Positions 32,544 to 41,132 of a stretch of 64,000 nucleotides of DNA are shown here, in pieces (position 1 is the first letter of the stretch; each line of letters starts with the position of its first letter). The notes under the pieces were generated by a model. That model was given only the letters and a program-made list of their open reading frames with translations. It was not told where the DNA came from and did not search any database. Source of the stretch: Streptomyces olivochromogenes (GTDB lineage Bacteria; Actinomycetota; Actinomycetes; Streptomycetales; Streptomycetaceae); NCBI RefSeq assembly GCF_021538895.1, contig NZ_JADDRL010000009.1, forward strand, positions 1 through 64,000, in the 5' to 3' direction. The position numbers and the translations under genes were made by a program.

Positions 32544-34992
32544 CGGCCGCCTCCCGGCTACGCGCCGCCGAGACGGCCCCGCTCACGGCCCCGGCCTGCC
32601 GCAAGGCCGCCCCCGCTTCCTCATCGGCACCGGCCTCCCGGTACAAACGGGCAGATTCGTGCCACGACCGCCGAGCGCGTTCGGTGTCCCCGGTGTCCAG
32701 CACGGCCGCCGCGTGGCGGTCGAGCGAGCACGCCTGCCCGTACACGTCCGAGAACACGTCGCGGAAAAGTGCCAGCGCGCCCTGGTGGCAGTCGGCGGCC
32801 TCGTCCGGGCGCCCCGCCGCCCGCAAGCTGCTGCCCAGATCGTTGAGGACGTTGGCCTCGCGGTATCGCTCCCCCTGCCGCCTCAGTGCCCTCAACGCCT
32901 CGGTGTGCTGGTGGACGGCCTCAGCGGCACGGCCCATCACCCGCAGCGTGATGGCCAGGTCGTTCTGCGCGGTCGCCACACCCTCGGCGCGGCCGAGCGA
33001 GCGGAACAGGCCCACAGCCCGGAGGTGGTCCTCCCGCGCCACGTCGAAGCGGGTGAGTCCACGCCAGGCGCGCCCTCGGTTGTTGACGGAATCCGCTTCG
33101 AGGCAGGTGTCCCCCATTTCCCGGGACGCGTCATGGGCGCGGGCGATGTGGCGCAACGCCTCGTCGCAGCGGCCCATCAACATGTAGGCAGTGCCCAGAC
33201 CGTTCTGGGCGAGGGCCGAGTCATGCGCCGATCCCGGCGCGTCGAGCAGAGCGCCTGCCTCTTCGAAGGCTTCGAGAGCCTGGCCGAACCTCCTGGCCCT
33301 CAACAACGCGTTGCCCAGGTTGTACCGCGCCCTGCCCTGGCCCGGTCGGGAACCGAGGGCACCGAAGACCTCCAGGGCACTGCGGTGCGCCGCGATGGCC
33401 TCTTCGTTGCGCCGCAAGTGGCGAAGGGCGATCCCGAGGTTGTCGAAGGCCATCCCCTCGCGGCGGCTGTCACCGAGCAGGCGCGCTCCCTCGATGGCGT
33501 AGTGGTACACCAGTGCGGCGTCGTCGAAGGCGCGCCGCCAGCCGAGGTAGTGACACAGGCTCAGCGCCAGACGCACTCCCGAGTCCGCGTGCTCCGGATC
33601 GGCGGACCACTGGGCGGCGGCCACGAGCTGCGCGCGCTCCGCGTCCAGCCAGGCCAGCGCCTCGTCCCGGTCGGTGAAGCCGCTCGGCCGGATCTTCCCG
33701 TTGACGGGCTTGAGATGGGCGTGAGCGTCGACGACGCGCGCGTTGTACCGGCTGAGGAGCCGGGCCCTGGCGGCCTGTGCGTCCGCTTTCGCGATCGCGT
33801 CCTCCTGGGCCTGCGCAACGCCGTAGGCCCGGACGAGATCGTGCATGTGCCACCGTCCGCGGCGGCTTCCGGTCTCGATCAGATGGGCTCTGACGAGCAC
33901 GTCGAGGTCGCGTCGTGCGGGAGCGGAGCCACTGAGCGCGGTGAGGGCCTCCAGTCCGGCCTCCGGCCCCGGGGCGAGGGCAAGCAGCCTCAGCAGCCGG
34001 GCGGGGACTTCCGGCAGGCGACGGTAGGACATGTCGAAGGCAGCCCTCATGGCACGCTCTCCGTCGTCCAAGTGGTCGATGAGATGCGTCGCGTCGGCGA
34101 GTTCGTCCGCGAGCTCGGCCACCGGCTTGCCGGGATCATTGACGAGCAGGGCTGCCGCGATGTGCAGTGCCAGGGGCAGGCGGCCGCACAGAGCGCTCAG
34201 GCGTCCCGCCTCGTAGGCTTCCAGTCGTATGCGCGAGTCGGTCGGGTCGGCTGTCCTGAGCGCGGTGTCCAACGCCTCCACCGCGACCTCCGGGGGGAGT
34301 ACCCCGAGGTGGAGCATCTGTGCGCCGAGCTGGGACAGGGTTTCGCGGGACGTCACCAGGACACGGTGGCGCGGGTGGCCCGGCATCAAGGGCGCCACCT
34401 GTGCCGACCGGGAGGCGTTGTCCGCCACGATCAGCAGGGCGCCGAGTTCCTCGGCCAGCTCGGCCAGTACGGAGCGGTACAGCCCGGCGCGGGCGTCGGC
34501 ACTGACCGGGATCTGGTCGCGCGGCACACCGAGGGCCCGGAGCAACTGCTCCAGTGCCTGGTCCGGCGTCACGGGGACGTCGTCGTATCCGTGCAGGTCG
34601 AGGAAGACGACCCCGGCCGGGAACAGCCCGCGGTGTTGTGCCTCGTGTGCCGCCTGGAGGGCCAGGGCGGTCTTGCCGATCCCACCGAGCCCCGCGACGG
34701 CGGAGACGAGGACGGCGCCTCTCGCGGACGCGACGGGGTCGAGGGCGCGCAGCAGCGCGTCCACTTCACGCCGGCGGCCGACGAATCCGCGCACCGGAGC
34801 CGGCAGGGACCGAAGCGCCCGGGTACCGGTGGGCGTGTGATGGTGGTGCTCCACCTTCTTGCCCACCACGTCCCCGTGGAACCGTCCGGCTCGGAAGTCG
34901 AGCAGATCCGTTCCGACGGTGACGTCGGGTTCGTACCCCGCACCCGTTCCTGTTCCGTTGCCGTCCGGCCTCGGACTCGTGGCGTCCCCCAT
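32536..34992 (-). CDS. NB-ARC / tetratricopeptide repeat STAND protein
   Basis: 818 residues from the ATG at 34992 (an in-frame GTG at 35028 would add 12). The first 65 residues hold DFRAGRFHGDVVGKKVEHHHH, like the linker motif found before many Streptomyces NB-ARC domains. The ATPase follows: FVGRRREVDALL, P-loop GLGGIGKTALA (101-111), VVFLDLHGYDD, ALLIVADNA (Walker B region), LVTSRE and GRLPLAL (GxP motif). After a winged-helix part (WHMHDLVRAYG) about ten TPR units fill residues 430-800. STAND ATPases act as signal-controlled switches. Its stop overlaps the radical SAM start, and FxSxx-COOH systems also pair an NB-ARC/TPR protein (FxsT) with a radical SAM enzyme, so a role in the peptide system is likely. 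Confidence 0.88.
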   Translation of the reverse strand: MGDATSPRPDGNGTGTGAGYEPDVTVGTDLLDFRAGRFHGDVVGKKVEHHHHTPTGTRALRSLPAPVRGFVGRRREVDALLRALDPVASARGAVLVSAVAGLGGIGKTALALQAAHEAQHRGLFPAGVVFLDLHGYDDVPVTPDQALEQLLRALGVPRDQIPVSADARAGLYRSVLAELAEELGALLIVADNASRSAQVAPLMPGHPRHRVLVTSRETLSQLGAQMLHLGVLPPEVAVEALDTALRTADPTDSRIRLEAYEAGRLSALCGRLPLALHIAAALLVNDPGKPVAELADELADATHLIDHLDDGERAMRAAFDMSYRRLPEVPARLLRLLALAPGPEAGLEALTALSGSAPARRDLDVLVRAHLIETGSRRGRWHMHDLVRAYGVAQAQEDAIAKADAQAARARLLSRYNARVVDAHAHLKPVNGKIRPSGFTDRDEALAWLDAERAQLVAAAQWSADPEHADSGVRLALSLCHYLGWRRAFDDAALVYHYAIEGARLLGDSRREGMAFDNLGIALRHLRRNEEAIAAHRSALEVFGALGSRPGQGRARYNLGNALLRARRFGQALEAFEEAGALLDAPGSAHDSALAQNGLGTAYMLMGRCDEALRHIARAHDASREMGDTCLEADSVNNRGRAWRGLTRFDVAREDHLRAVGLFRSLGRAEGVATAQNDLAITLRVMGRAAEAVHQHTEALRALRRQGERYREANVLNDLGSSLRAAGRPDEAADCHQGALALFRDVFSDVYGQACSLDRHAAAVLDTGDTERARRSWHESARLYREAGADEEAGAALRQAGAVSGAVSAARSREAADD

Positions 34993-35126
34993 GGGTCCAT
35001 GATGTGGCCCAGGGCGCCTTCGGCACATACGGCTTGCTCAACTTGGTATCCGCACCGCGTGGTTGACAGTCCGCTCCCGCCGGGCTCGCCAAGGGGGCCC
35101 CGAGGCGTGTGCGGCGACCGAACGGA

Positions 35127-35975
35127 TCACCGTCGGGCCGGGCCGGGCTCCGCGCCCAGGAAGCGGTGCAGGGACTGGGTCATCGCGGTGACGAACTCGT
35201 CCCGGGTCTCCGCCGGGAGGGCGTCCAGGGACAGGTACGGGTTGAGGTCCTCCAGCTCGACCAGGAGCAGGGCGCCGTCGGGGGCGCGGCAGGCGTCGAC
35301 GCGCTGGATGCCGTGGCCGAGGGCGTTCCAGTCGATGAAGCGGCGGGCGAAGTGCAGGTCCTCGGCGGTGGGTGCGTACGGCTCCAGCCGCCAGCGCTGC
35401 CCCGGGTCCGGGGCGTACAGGGCGTACTGGAAGTCGTGGTCGACGAAGTAGAACGACACCTCGTACGCGAAGTCGACGCACGGCTGGACCAGGACACTCC
35501 CGTCGATGAGGTCGCCCAGCCCCTCGGCGGGGACGAATCGCAGTCCTATCGAGTCGGCGCCGAGCTTGGGCTTGACCACATAGCGCTCGGCCTCCGGGAG
35601 GCGGGGCAGGTCCTGCGGGCGGTCGACGGTGGGGATGACCGGGAAGCCCGCCGCGGTCAGGTCGAGGAGGTACCGCTTGCCGGCCATGTCCGCCCGGCCG
35701 GAGAGCGGGTTGTACACCCGCGTACCCCTGGCCAGCGCACGGGCGCGGAAGGCGTCGTACTCCTCCTGGTACGCCAGGACCGGCCCGCTGTTGCGGACGA
35801 CGACGGCGTCGAACCCGTCCATGAGCGCGGCCGCGTCGAGCGGATGGCACAGGGCCAGGTCGAAGTGGGCGCGCAGCCGGGAGGTCAGGAAGATGTCCTC
35901 GTCGCAGTAGCGGCGCCCGCGGGCCGGGTACGCCAGGTCGGTGACGTAGAGGACGCGCGGGCGGGCGGCGGGCAT
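35127..35975 (-). CDS. ATP-grasp-fold enzyme of unknown substrate
   Basis: 282 residues. The N-terminal domain (VLYVTDLAYPARGRRYCDEDIF..., NSGPVLAYQEEYDAFRARA) is followed by ATP-grasp segments: NPLSGRADMAGKRYLLDLTAAGFPV, YVVKPKLGADSIGLRFV (ATP-binding Lys), VLVQPCVDF and the metal-binding end RVDACRAPDGALLLVELEDLNPYLSL (Glu, Asn). These enzymes ligate a carboxylate to an amine or thiol with ATP. GAGGAG lies 7 nt before the ATG at 35975. It is the first gene of the minus-strand series, 134 bp before the NB-ARC gene, so it may be transcribed with the radical SAM cluster; it may also be an independent housekeeping-type gene. Several RiPP and peptide pathways use ATP-grasp ligases, hence the interest. 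Confidence 0.8.
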   Translation of the reverse strand: MPAARPRVLYVTDLAYPARGRRYCDEDIFLTSRLRAHFDLALCHPLDAAALMDGFDAVVVRNSGPVLAYQEEYDAFRARALARGTRVYNPLSGRADMAGKRYLLDLTAAGFPVIPTVDRPQDLPRLPEAERYVVKPKLGADSIGLRFVPAEGLGDLIDGSVLVQPCVDFAYEVSFYFVDHDFQYALYAPDPGQRWRLEPYAPTAEDLHFARRFIDWNALGHGIQRVDACRAPDGALLLVELEDLNPYLSLDALPAETRDEFVTAMTQSLHRFLGAEPGPARR

Positions 35976-36106
35976 GCGGTTCTCCTCGGGCGGCGGTGGC
36001 CGGTGTCATGGGCGGGGCTGCCGGCGTCTCCACCGGGTGCGGAAAGGTTACGTCGGGGTGTCGCGCCCGTCGCCGGCGGGCCGGAGAGCACTCCGTTCCC
36101 TTTCGA

Positions 36107-36126
36107 GTGTGCACTGAGTGCCACAC
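36107..36126 (+). promoter_or_regulatory. Candidate TetR operator upstream of its own gene
   Basis: GTGTGCACTGAGTGCCACAC has the core CACT-G-AGTG and shares CACTGAGTGCCA with the site at 36996-37010 near the next promoter. It lies 31 bp before the TetR start; TACGTT (36144-36149) is a possible leaderless -10 box. Confidence 0.55.
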
Positions 36127-36156
36127 GGTACGGTCCGGGGTGCTACGTTCGCGTTC

Positions 36157-36966
36157 ATGAGCTCCACCAGCGCGGCCGCGGCCGCGAAGCCGCCCATGCG
36201 GGACGCCCTGGTCGCCGCCGCTTTCCGGTTGTTCCTCGAACGCGGCTACGAGCAGACCACCGTCGACGACATCGTGGCGCTCGCGGGGGTCGGGCGGCGC
36301 TCCTTCTTCCGGTACTTCCCGTCGAAGGAGGACGTGGTCTTCCCCGACCACGAGCGCTGCCTCGCCGACATGACCGCCTTCCTGGCCGCGAGCGGCGCGG
36401 AGCACGAGCCGGTGCGGCGGGTGTGCGACGCGGCCCGGCTGGTGCTGCGGATGTACGCCGAGAACCCCACCTTCTCCGTGCAGCGCTACCGGCTCACCAA
36501 GAAGGTGCCGGGCCTGCGCGCGTACGAGCTGTCGGTGGTGTGGCGCTACGAGCGGGCGCTCGCCGAGTATCTGCGCGGGCGCTTCGCCGGCCGGCCCGAC
36601 GGGACGCTGCGGGCCGACGTGATCGCGGCCGCGGTCGTCGCGGCGCACAACAACGCGCTGCGCTCCTGGCTGCGTTCGGACGGCCAGGGCGACGCCGGCA
36701 CCGAGGTGGACCACGCGCTCGGCCATGTGCAGTCCGTCTTCGGCCGGCCGCCCGACCCCGCCGGGTCCGGCACCCCCGCATCGGACCGGCCCGAGACCCG
36801 CCCGCCGGACCGGCCGGTCGCCCCTGCGTCGGACCGGCCCGGCATCCCCCCGCTCGCCTTGATGCGGCCCGAGCGTCCCGAGGACGTGGTCGTCCTCGCC
36901 TTCCGGCGCGGGGCCCCGCTGTGGCGGCTGGTGCAGGAGATCGAGTCCGCGCTCGGCCGCGACTGA
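36157..36966 (+). CDS. TetR-family transcriptional regulator
   Basis: 269 residues. A classic TetR HTH spans residues 14-60 (RDALVAAAFRLFLERGYEQTTV, then DDIVALAGVGRRSFFRYFPSKEDV). The ligand-binding helical domain follows to about residue 195. The last 75 residues include a low-complexity Pro/Asp/Arg segment (repeated ASDRP) and a terminal motif RPEDVVVLAFRRGAPLWRLVQEIESAL, longer than usual for TetR (about 200). The ATG at 36157 sits 7 nt after TACGTT, a leaderless arrangement. Two matching operator-like sites, one before this gene and one between the -35 and -10 boxes of the next operon, suggest repression of itself and of the Zn-ribbon gene. Confidence 0.88.
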   Translation: MSSTSAAAAAKPPMRDALVAAAFRLFLERGYEQTTVDDIVALAGVGRRSFFRYFPSKEDVVFPDHERCLADMTAFLAASGAEHEPVRRVCDAARLVLRMYAENPTFSVQRYRLTKKVPGLRAYELSVVWRYERALAEYLRGRFAGRPDGTLRADVIAAAVVAAHNNALRSWLRSDGQGDAGTEVDHALGHVQSVFGRPPDPAGSGTPASDRPETRPPDRPVAPASDRPGIPPLALMRPERPEDVVVLAFRRGAPLWRLVQEIESALGRD

Positions 36967-36987
36967 AAATTCCGGGTACGGAGTGCC

Positions 36988-37016
36988 TTTACGAGTGGCA
37001 CTGAGTGCCATACTCT
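36988..37016 (+). promoter_or_regulatory. Promoter with embedded perfect TetR-type operator
   Basis: TTTACG (36988-36993) and TACTCT (37011-37016) are spaced by 17 bp. Between them lies TGGCACT-G-AGTGCCA (36996-37010), a perfect 15-bp dyad that shares CACTGAGTGCCA with the site before the TetR gene. Binding there would block the promoter. Confidence 0.6.
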
Positions 37017-37109
37017 GACGGCGTGCACGGCGGCACGACAACCGGGCACATGCGTGCACGGCTCGCGCCGGCACGCGGGAAACCGGCCGAGCCCAGGGAG
37101 TTGACCAGC

Positions 37110-37526
37110 GTGTACCACCACACAGTGAGCGCCGCTCACCCCACGAGCGGTTTCGCCACGGGCGTCCTCGCCCCCGCCCCCGAGAGCGCCAAGGACGCCA
37201 TCCTCTACCAGCGCTGCGCCTGGTGCGGCACCGCCATGTACCACCGGCTGCTCTGCCCGGTGTGCCAGGGCAGCGAACTGCGCACGGAGCGCAGCGAGGG
37301 GGTGGGTACGGTCCGCCACTCCACGGTGGTGCACCGCAACACGCCCGCCGCGCGCAACGTGTCGCTCGTCGAGATGGCCGAGGGGTTCGTCGTACGCGGC
37401 CGGGTCATGGGTCCGCCGGTGGGCATCCACAGTGGGGACCGCGTCCGGCTGTCCACGGCCAAGGACCCCGTCCGGGGCGAGCCGGTCTTCCAGCTGCTCG
37501 ACGAGCCGTACCGGGCCTGGACCTGA
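37110..37526 (+). CDS. Zn-ribbon / OB-fold (DUF35-type) protein
   Basis: 138 residues from a GTG at 37110 (AGGGAG 9 nt upstream). A rubredoxin-like zinc ribbon with two Cys pairs (YQRCAWCGTAMYHRLLCPVC) at about residues 30-55 is followed by an OB-fold (GTVRHSTVVHRNTPAARNVSLVEMAEGF..., GDRVRL, locations only). Proteins of this type bind acyl-CoA and usually partner with thiolases/SCP2 proteins in fatty-acid or sterol metabolism; none is adjacent here. A TetR-type operator lies between its promoter boxes. A 60-aa gene follows 15 bp downstream as probable operon member. Confidence 0.83.
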   Translation: MYHHTVSAAHPTSGFATGVLAPAPESAKDAILYQRCAWCGTAMYHRLLCPVCQGSELRTERSEGVGTVRHSTVVHRNTPAARNVSLVEMAEGFVVRGRVMGPPVGIHSGDRVRLSTAKDPVRGEPVFQLLDEPYRAWT

Positions 37527-37541
37527 CGGAGACCGCCGCCC

Positions 37542-37724
37542 GTGAGTCGTGATGCGGACGAGGTGAACGAGGCGATCGCGGGCGAGCTGCGCCTCACCTA
37601 CGAGACCGCGTTCGGCGGACGCCACGCCCGTCGCAGTTCGCTCTGGCGCAGGCGCGCCGAAGGGCCCGACGGCCGGCGGCTGTACTACCACCAGGCCACC
37701 CCCGTGCCGGGCCGGTCGGCCTAG
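37542..37724 (+). CDS. Small hypothetical protein, 60 aa, in operon with Zn-ribbon gene
   Basis: 60 residues, GTG start, with GGAGA about 10 nt upstream and strong third-position GC. It contains a basic stretch (FGGRHARRSSLWRRRAEG) and ends RLYYHQATPVPGRSA. No domain recognised. The tight spacing to the Zn-ribbon gene suggests co-expression under the TetR-type operator; the following hydrolase gene has its own strong ribosome site after 163 bp. Confidence 0.6.
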   Translation: MSRDADEVNEAIAGELRLTYETAFGGRHARRSSLWRRRAEGPDGRRLYYHQATPVPGRSA

Positions 37725-37887
37725 CCGTTCGTCCTCAACCGACCGCCGCCCCACCGGTCTTGGCCATTCTTCGCGATCTTCCTTCTTCACAGGCAACCCA
37801 CACCCTCTCCTTCCCGTCCTCCGGGGCGCGAGGGGACCCCTGGGCCGTCCGGGGACGTCCTCACTCGCGGTGCAAGGAGGGTCAACA

Positions 37888-40683
37888 GTGGTCCGTGCCC
37901 GGCGAATATGGGTCACCGCCGCAGCGGTGCTCGCGGTGACGGGAGGTTCGTCAGGACTGGCGCAGGCGCAACAACCGTCCGAGACAAGGCCGCTCGCGGC
38001 GGCTACGGACGGGAACCTGCCACCCGGCTGGCACATCGCCGGGAAGGCCGACGCGCCGCGCCTTGAGTGGCGCTCGGACGCGCCCGTCCCCATGGGGGAC
38101 GCCCGCGTCGAATTCCGTTCCCAGGGTGACCTGTTGGGGATCCCGGTGCCGGCGAAGGACGGGCACACGTTCCGGCTCGCCCTCGGCGACCTCCGGTCGC
38201 AGGGCCGCAGCGGCATCGCGGCCAGCCTGAAGAGCCTGGAAGTCTGGTCCGGCGGGCACCGGCTGGACAAGTCGGGACGCGCCGCGGCGGACAACTCCGC
38301 GAGCGGTCTCGGCTCCGCCGCCCGTCCGCCCGCGCCGCTCCCCGCCAATGCCGTGGACCCCGGCAAGCCGGGCTCGTACCGCACGGTGACCGGTGAGTAC
38401 AACCTCAAGTCCGTGCGCCTGCCCGGGTTCTCCGCTCCGGTCGAGATGCGCGCCGTGGTGGTGGCGCCCAAGGGAGCCACGGGCAAGCGGCCGCTCGCGC
38501 TGTTCCTGCACGGCCGCCACTCCACCTGCTACGTCGAGCACGGCGACGTGAACGGTGACTGGCCCTGCCCGGCCGGGACGAAGCCGATCCCGAGCCACCG
38601 CGGCTATCTGCGCGACCAGAAACTCCTGGCCTCCCAGGGCTACATGACGGTGTCGATCTCGGCCAACGGCATCAACGGCCAGGACTTCGCCGCCGAGGAC
38701 GGCGGCGCGCAGGCCCGCTCGTCGCTGGTGCGGCTGCACCTGGCCCAGTGGGCCGACTGGGCCGCCCACCCCGCCACGGCACCGGCCGTCGTACGCGACG
38801 CGCCGCCCGCCGACCTGTCCCGCGTCATGCTGATCGGGCACTCCCGCGGCGGCGAGGGCGTGAACCGGGCCGCGCTGGACAGCCTGTACCCGCCGCCCGC
38901 CGACCAGGACGGCTACCACGGCCCCGTGCGCTGGCACATCAAGGGCACCGTCCTCATCGGCCCCACCGTCTTCGGTCAGAACCCGGTGCCCGACGTGCCG
39001 TCGATGACGATCCTGCCGGGCTGCGACGGCGACGTCTCCGACCTCCAGGGCGAGGTGTACGTCGACGGTACGCGCGGCGTGAGCCGGGGTACCGCCCTGC
39101 ACAGCGCCGTCTACGTCGTCGGCGCCAACCACAACTTCTTCAACACCGAGTGGACTCCGGGGCAGGCGCAGGCCCCCGCGGACGACGACTTCTGGAGCGA
39201 CCCGCAGCACCGGGACCCGGTGTGCTCGAAGGGCACCGCCGTCCGGCTGACCGCCGACCAGCAGCACAAGGCGGGGTCCACCTACATCGCGGCCGCCGCC
39301 CGGCTGTTCGTCGCCGGTGACGACCGGGTGCGTCCGCTGCTCGACGGTTCGGCACGACGGGCCCCGTCGGCGGACCCCGCGCGCGTGCTCAGCCACGCCG
39401 TGGGCGCGAAGCGCGGTGCCGGGTTCCTGCCGGACGGCAACGTGACCGTGACCGGCGGCCGGCTGTGCTCGGCGGTCGACCCGCGCCCGTCCGTGGCATG
39501 CCTGGGCCAGGGCGCCAAGGGTTCCTCGCCGCACTTCGCGACGTGGGAGACCGATCGTGAGGCCGGCCGGCACGCCGTCGCGCTGCGCTGGACCTCCCCC
39601 GGCACGGCGATGCGGATGAAGTCGGCCGAGCCGGTCTCCCTGGCCGGTGCCGAGAAGCTGGCGCTGCGCGTGTTCGTTCCGCCCAACTCGTCCGGCACGC
39701 AGCTGGACGTGTCCGTCACCGACGCCGCCGGCCACCGGGCCGCCCTCGGCCGGGTCCGCGTCGACGGGCTCCCGGGCAGCGAGCGCAACGCGGCCTACTG
39801 GGCGCGCGAGGTGCGGGTGCCGCTCACGGCGGCCACCCGGGCCGGCTTCGACCTGCGTCACGTCAAGTCCCTGGAGCTGACGCCGCGTTCCCGCAAGGGG
39901 CAGGCCTGGCTCATGGACGCCTGGGGCTGGCGCCCCGGCACCCCGGCGGTGCACGAGGCCGCGCTGCCGCGCGTCGACGTCGGCCGGGCCAAGGTCGACG
40001 AGGGCAACTCGGGCGTGCACACGTACCACGTGCCCGTCCAGGTGTCCGGCCACGGCAGCGGACAGGTCCGCGTGTACGTCATCGACCCGGTCACCGGGCG
40101 GACGAAGGACCGGCTGGTGACGGTGCGGCCCGCCGGCCACGACATCGACGTGCCGGTCAAGGTGAAGGGCGACACCCGCTACGGCTCCGACCTGCAGTAC
40201 GACATCCTGGTCAAGGCGGTGAAGGGTGCCGTCGTCGGCTCCTACCGCGGCGGGATCTACGTGCGCAACGACGACCCGGCGCCCAAGGTGAGCGTGACCC
40301 CGCTGGCCGACCGGGTGACCGAGGGCAAGCCCCTGAAGTGGCGGGTGTCCCTGTCCGAGAGCGCCGACGTCGACCTCAGCACGTCCTTCGCCGTCGCTCC
40401 TCCCACCGGTCCGGAACTGTCCACCAAGGACGTCGACCCGGCCTGGCTGCGGGACATCACGGGCGCGTCGCCGAACCCCGAGCGGCCCTTGTCCAAGGTG
40501 GACGGCCTCTGGCTGTGGGTGAACGTCCCGGCGGGCAGGACGAGCGCCGACGTCACCGTGCCGAGCGTCACGGACCGGGTCGACGAGCCGACGGAGTCCG
40601 TGCGCTTCCGGCAGCTCGACGACGCGGGCGAGCCGCGGCCCGGCGGCCTGGAGCTGAACGGCACCGTGCTGAACGCGTCGTAA
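37888..40683 (+). CDS. Large secreted alpha/beta hydrolase with Calx-beta-like C-terminus
   Basis: 931 residues. A Sec signal peptide (VRARRIWVTAAAVLAVTGG, cleavage around AQAQ) directs it outside. The central hydrolase domain contains ALFLHGRHSTCYVEHGDVNG, and the nucleophile elbow GHSRGGEG with Ser319; VVGANHNFFNTEW supplies the likely catalytic His. A beta-sandwich region (about 500-690) and a C-terminal Calx-beta-like domain (YVRNDDPAPKVSVTPLADRVTEGKPLKWRVSLS) follow. AAGGAGGG lies 6 nt before the GTG at 37888. Such proteins are annotated as secreted lipase/esterase or alpha/beta hydrolase; the substrate is unknown. A strong bidirectional terminator ends the gene. Confidence 0.88.
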   Translation: MVRARRIWVTAAAVLAVTGGSSGLAQAQQPSETRPLAAATDGNLPPGWHIAGKADAPRLEWRSDAPVPMGDARVEFRSQGDLLGIPVPAKDGHTFRLALGDLRSQGRSGIAASLKSLEVWSGGHRLDKSGRAAADNSASGLGSAARPPAPLPANAVDPGKPGSYRTVTGEYNLKSVRLPGFSAPVEMRAVVVAPKGATGKRPLALFLHGRHSTCYVEHGDVNGDWPCPAGTKPIPSHRGYLRDQKLLASQGYMTVSISANGINGQDFAAEDGGAQARSSLVRLHLAQWADWAAHPATAPAVVRDAPPADLSRVMLIGHSRGGEGVNRAALDSLYPPPADQDGYHGPVRWHIKGTVLIGPTVFGQNPVPDVPSMTILPGCDGDVSDLQGEVYVDGTRGVSRGTALHSAVYVVGANHNFFNTEWTPGQAQAPADDDFWSDPQHRDPVCSKGTAVRLTADQQHKAGSTYIAAAARLFVAGDDRVRPLLDGSARRAPSADPARVLSHAVGAKRGAGFLPDGNVTVTGGRLCSAVDPRPSVACLGQGAKGSSPHFATWETDREAGRHAVALRWTSPGTAMRMKSAEPVSLAGAEKLALRVFVPPNSSGTQLDVSVTDAAGHRAALGRVRVDGLPGSERNAAYWAREVRVPLTAATRAGFDLRHVKSLELTPRSRKGQAWLMDAWGWRPGTPAVHEAALPRVDVGRAKVDEGNSGVHTYHVPVQVSGHGSGQVRVYVIDPVTGRTKDRLVTVRPAGHDIDVPVKVKGDTRYGSDLQYDILVKAVKGAVVGSYRGGIYVRNDDPAPKVSVTPLADRVTEGKPLKWRVSLSESADVDLSTSFAVAPPTGPELSTKDVDPAWLRDITGASPNPERPLSKVDGLWLWVNVPAGRTSADVTVPSVTDRVDEPTESVRFRQLDDAGEPRPGGLELNGTVLNAS

Positions 40684-40709
40684 CGACGGAGCCCTGAGGT
40701 CCTGAAGAC

Positions 40710-40745
40710 GAAGCCCTGAGGGAGCTACGGCTCCCTCAGGGCTTC
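40710..40745. terminator. Bidirectional terminator, 16-bp perfect stem
   Basis: GAAGCCCTGAGGGAGC and its exact complement GCTCCCTCAGGGCTTC enclose a TACG tetraloop between convergent genes. The right arm contains the stop codon (40736-40738) and last codons of the PPOX gene on the minus strand. Confidence 0.85.
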
Positions 40746-41122
40746 AGTGTCACCCGGATGCCGACGGTGCCCTCCAGCCCGCGCCGCAGCCGGCTGCCCC
40801 ACAGAGTGAGGCGGCCCACGATGCCGTACTTGCGGGCGATGAGGTCGCGGTAGCGGGTGGTGGTGGCCGCGTCCACGAGCTCGGCGGTGGCCGGGCGGGG
40901 CTCGCCCGTCGGATTGCCCCGCAGGTCGCAGGGGCCGACCAGGACGTCGGCGCGGCGGCGGATCCGCTTGACCTTCCAGGAGTCGGCGGTCGTCCAGACA
41001 CCGAGGGTGTCCCCGTCCCGCACCACCCAGACCGGGGTGGGGACGGGAGTTCCGTCCTTGCGGAAACTGGTGACCAGCAGGTACTTGCCGGCTCCGAGCC
41101 GGTCCAGCGGCATGTCGTCCAT
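40736..41122 (-). CDS. PPOX-class F420/flavin-dependent split-barrel protein
   Basis: 128 residues, typical length of the PPOX class (pyridoxamine 5'-phosphate oxidase-like, often F420- or FMN-binding). Family features are the start KYLLVTSFRKDGTPVPTPVWVV, then VWTTADSWKVKRIRRRADVLVGPCDLRG (locations only), and the end ARKYGIVGRLTLWGSRLRRG. It reduces or shields flavin-type cofactors in the cytosol; the exact reaction is unknown. The ATG at 41122 is preceded by TAGACT about 9 nt upstream, overlapping the TAG stop of the DJ-1 gene; no ribosome site is seen, so it is either leaderless or reinitiated after the upstream gene, 10 bp away. Its 3' end lies within a terminator stem. Confidence 0.85.
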   Translation of the reverse strand: MDDMPLDRLGAGKYLLVTSFRKDGTPVPTPVWVVRDGDTLGVWTTADSWKVKRIRRRADVLVGPCDLRGNPTGEPRPATAELVDAATTTRYRDLIARKYGIVGRLTLWGSRLRRGLEGTVGIRVTLKP

Positions 41123-41132
41123 GCGCGGCAGT

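Noticed and set aside
34830..34860. Four consecutive His in the NB-ARC protein as an engineered tag
   Set aside because: Natural context (KVEHHHHTPTG), internal position and normal surroundings; not vector-derived.
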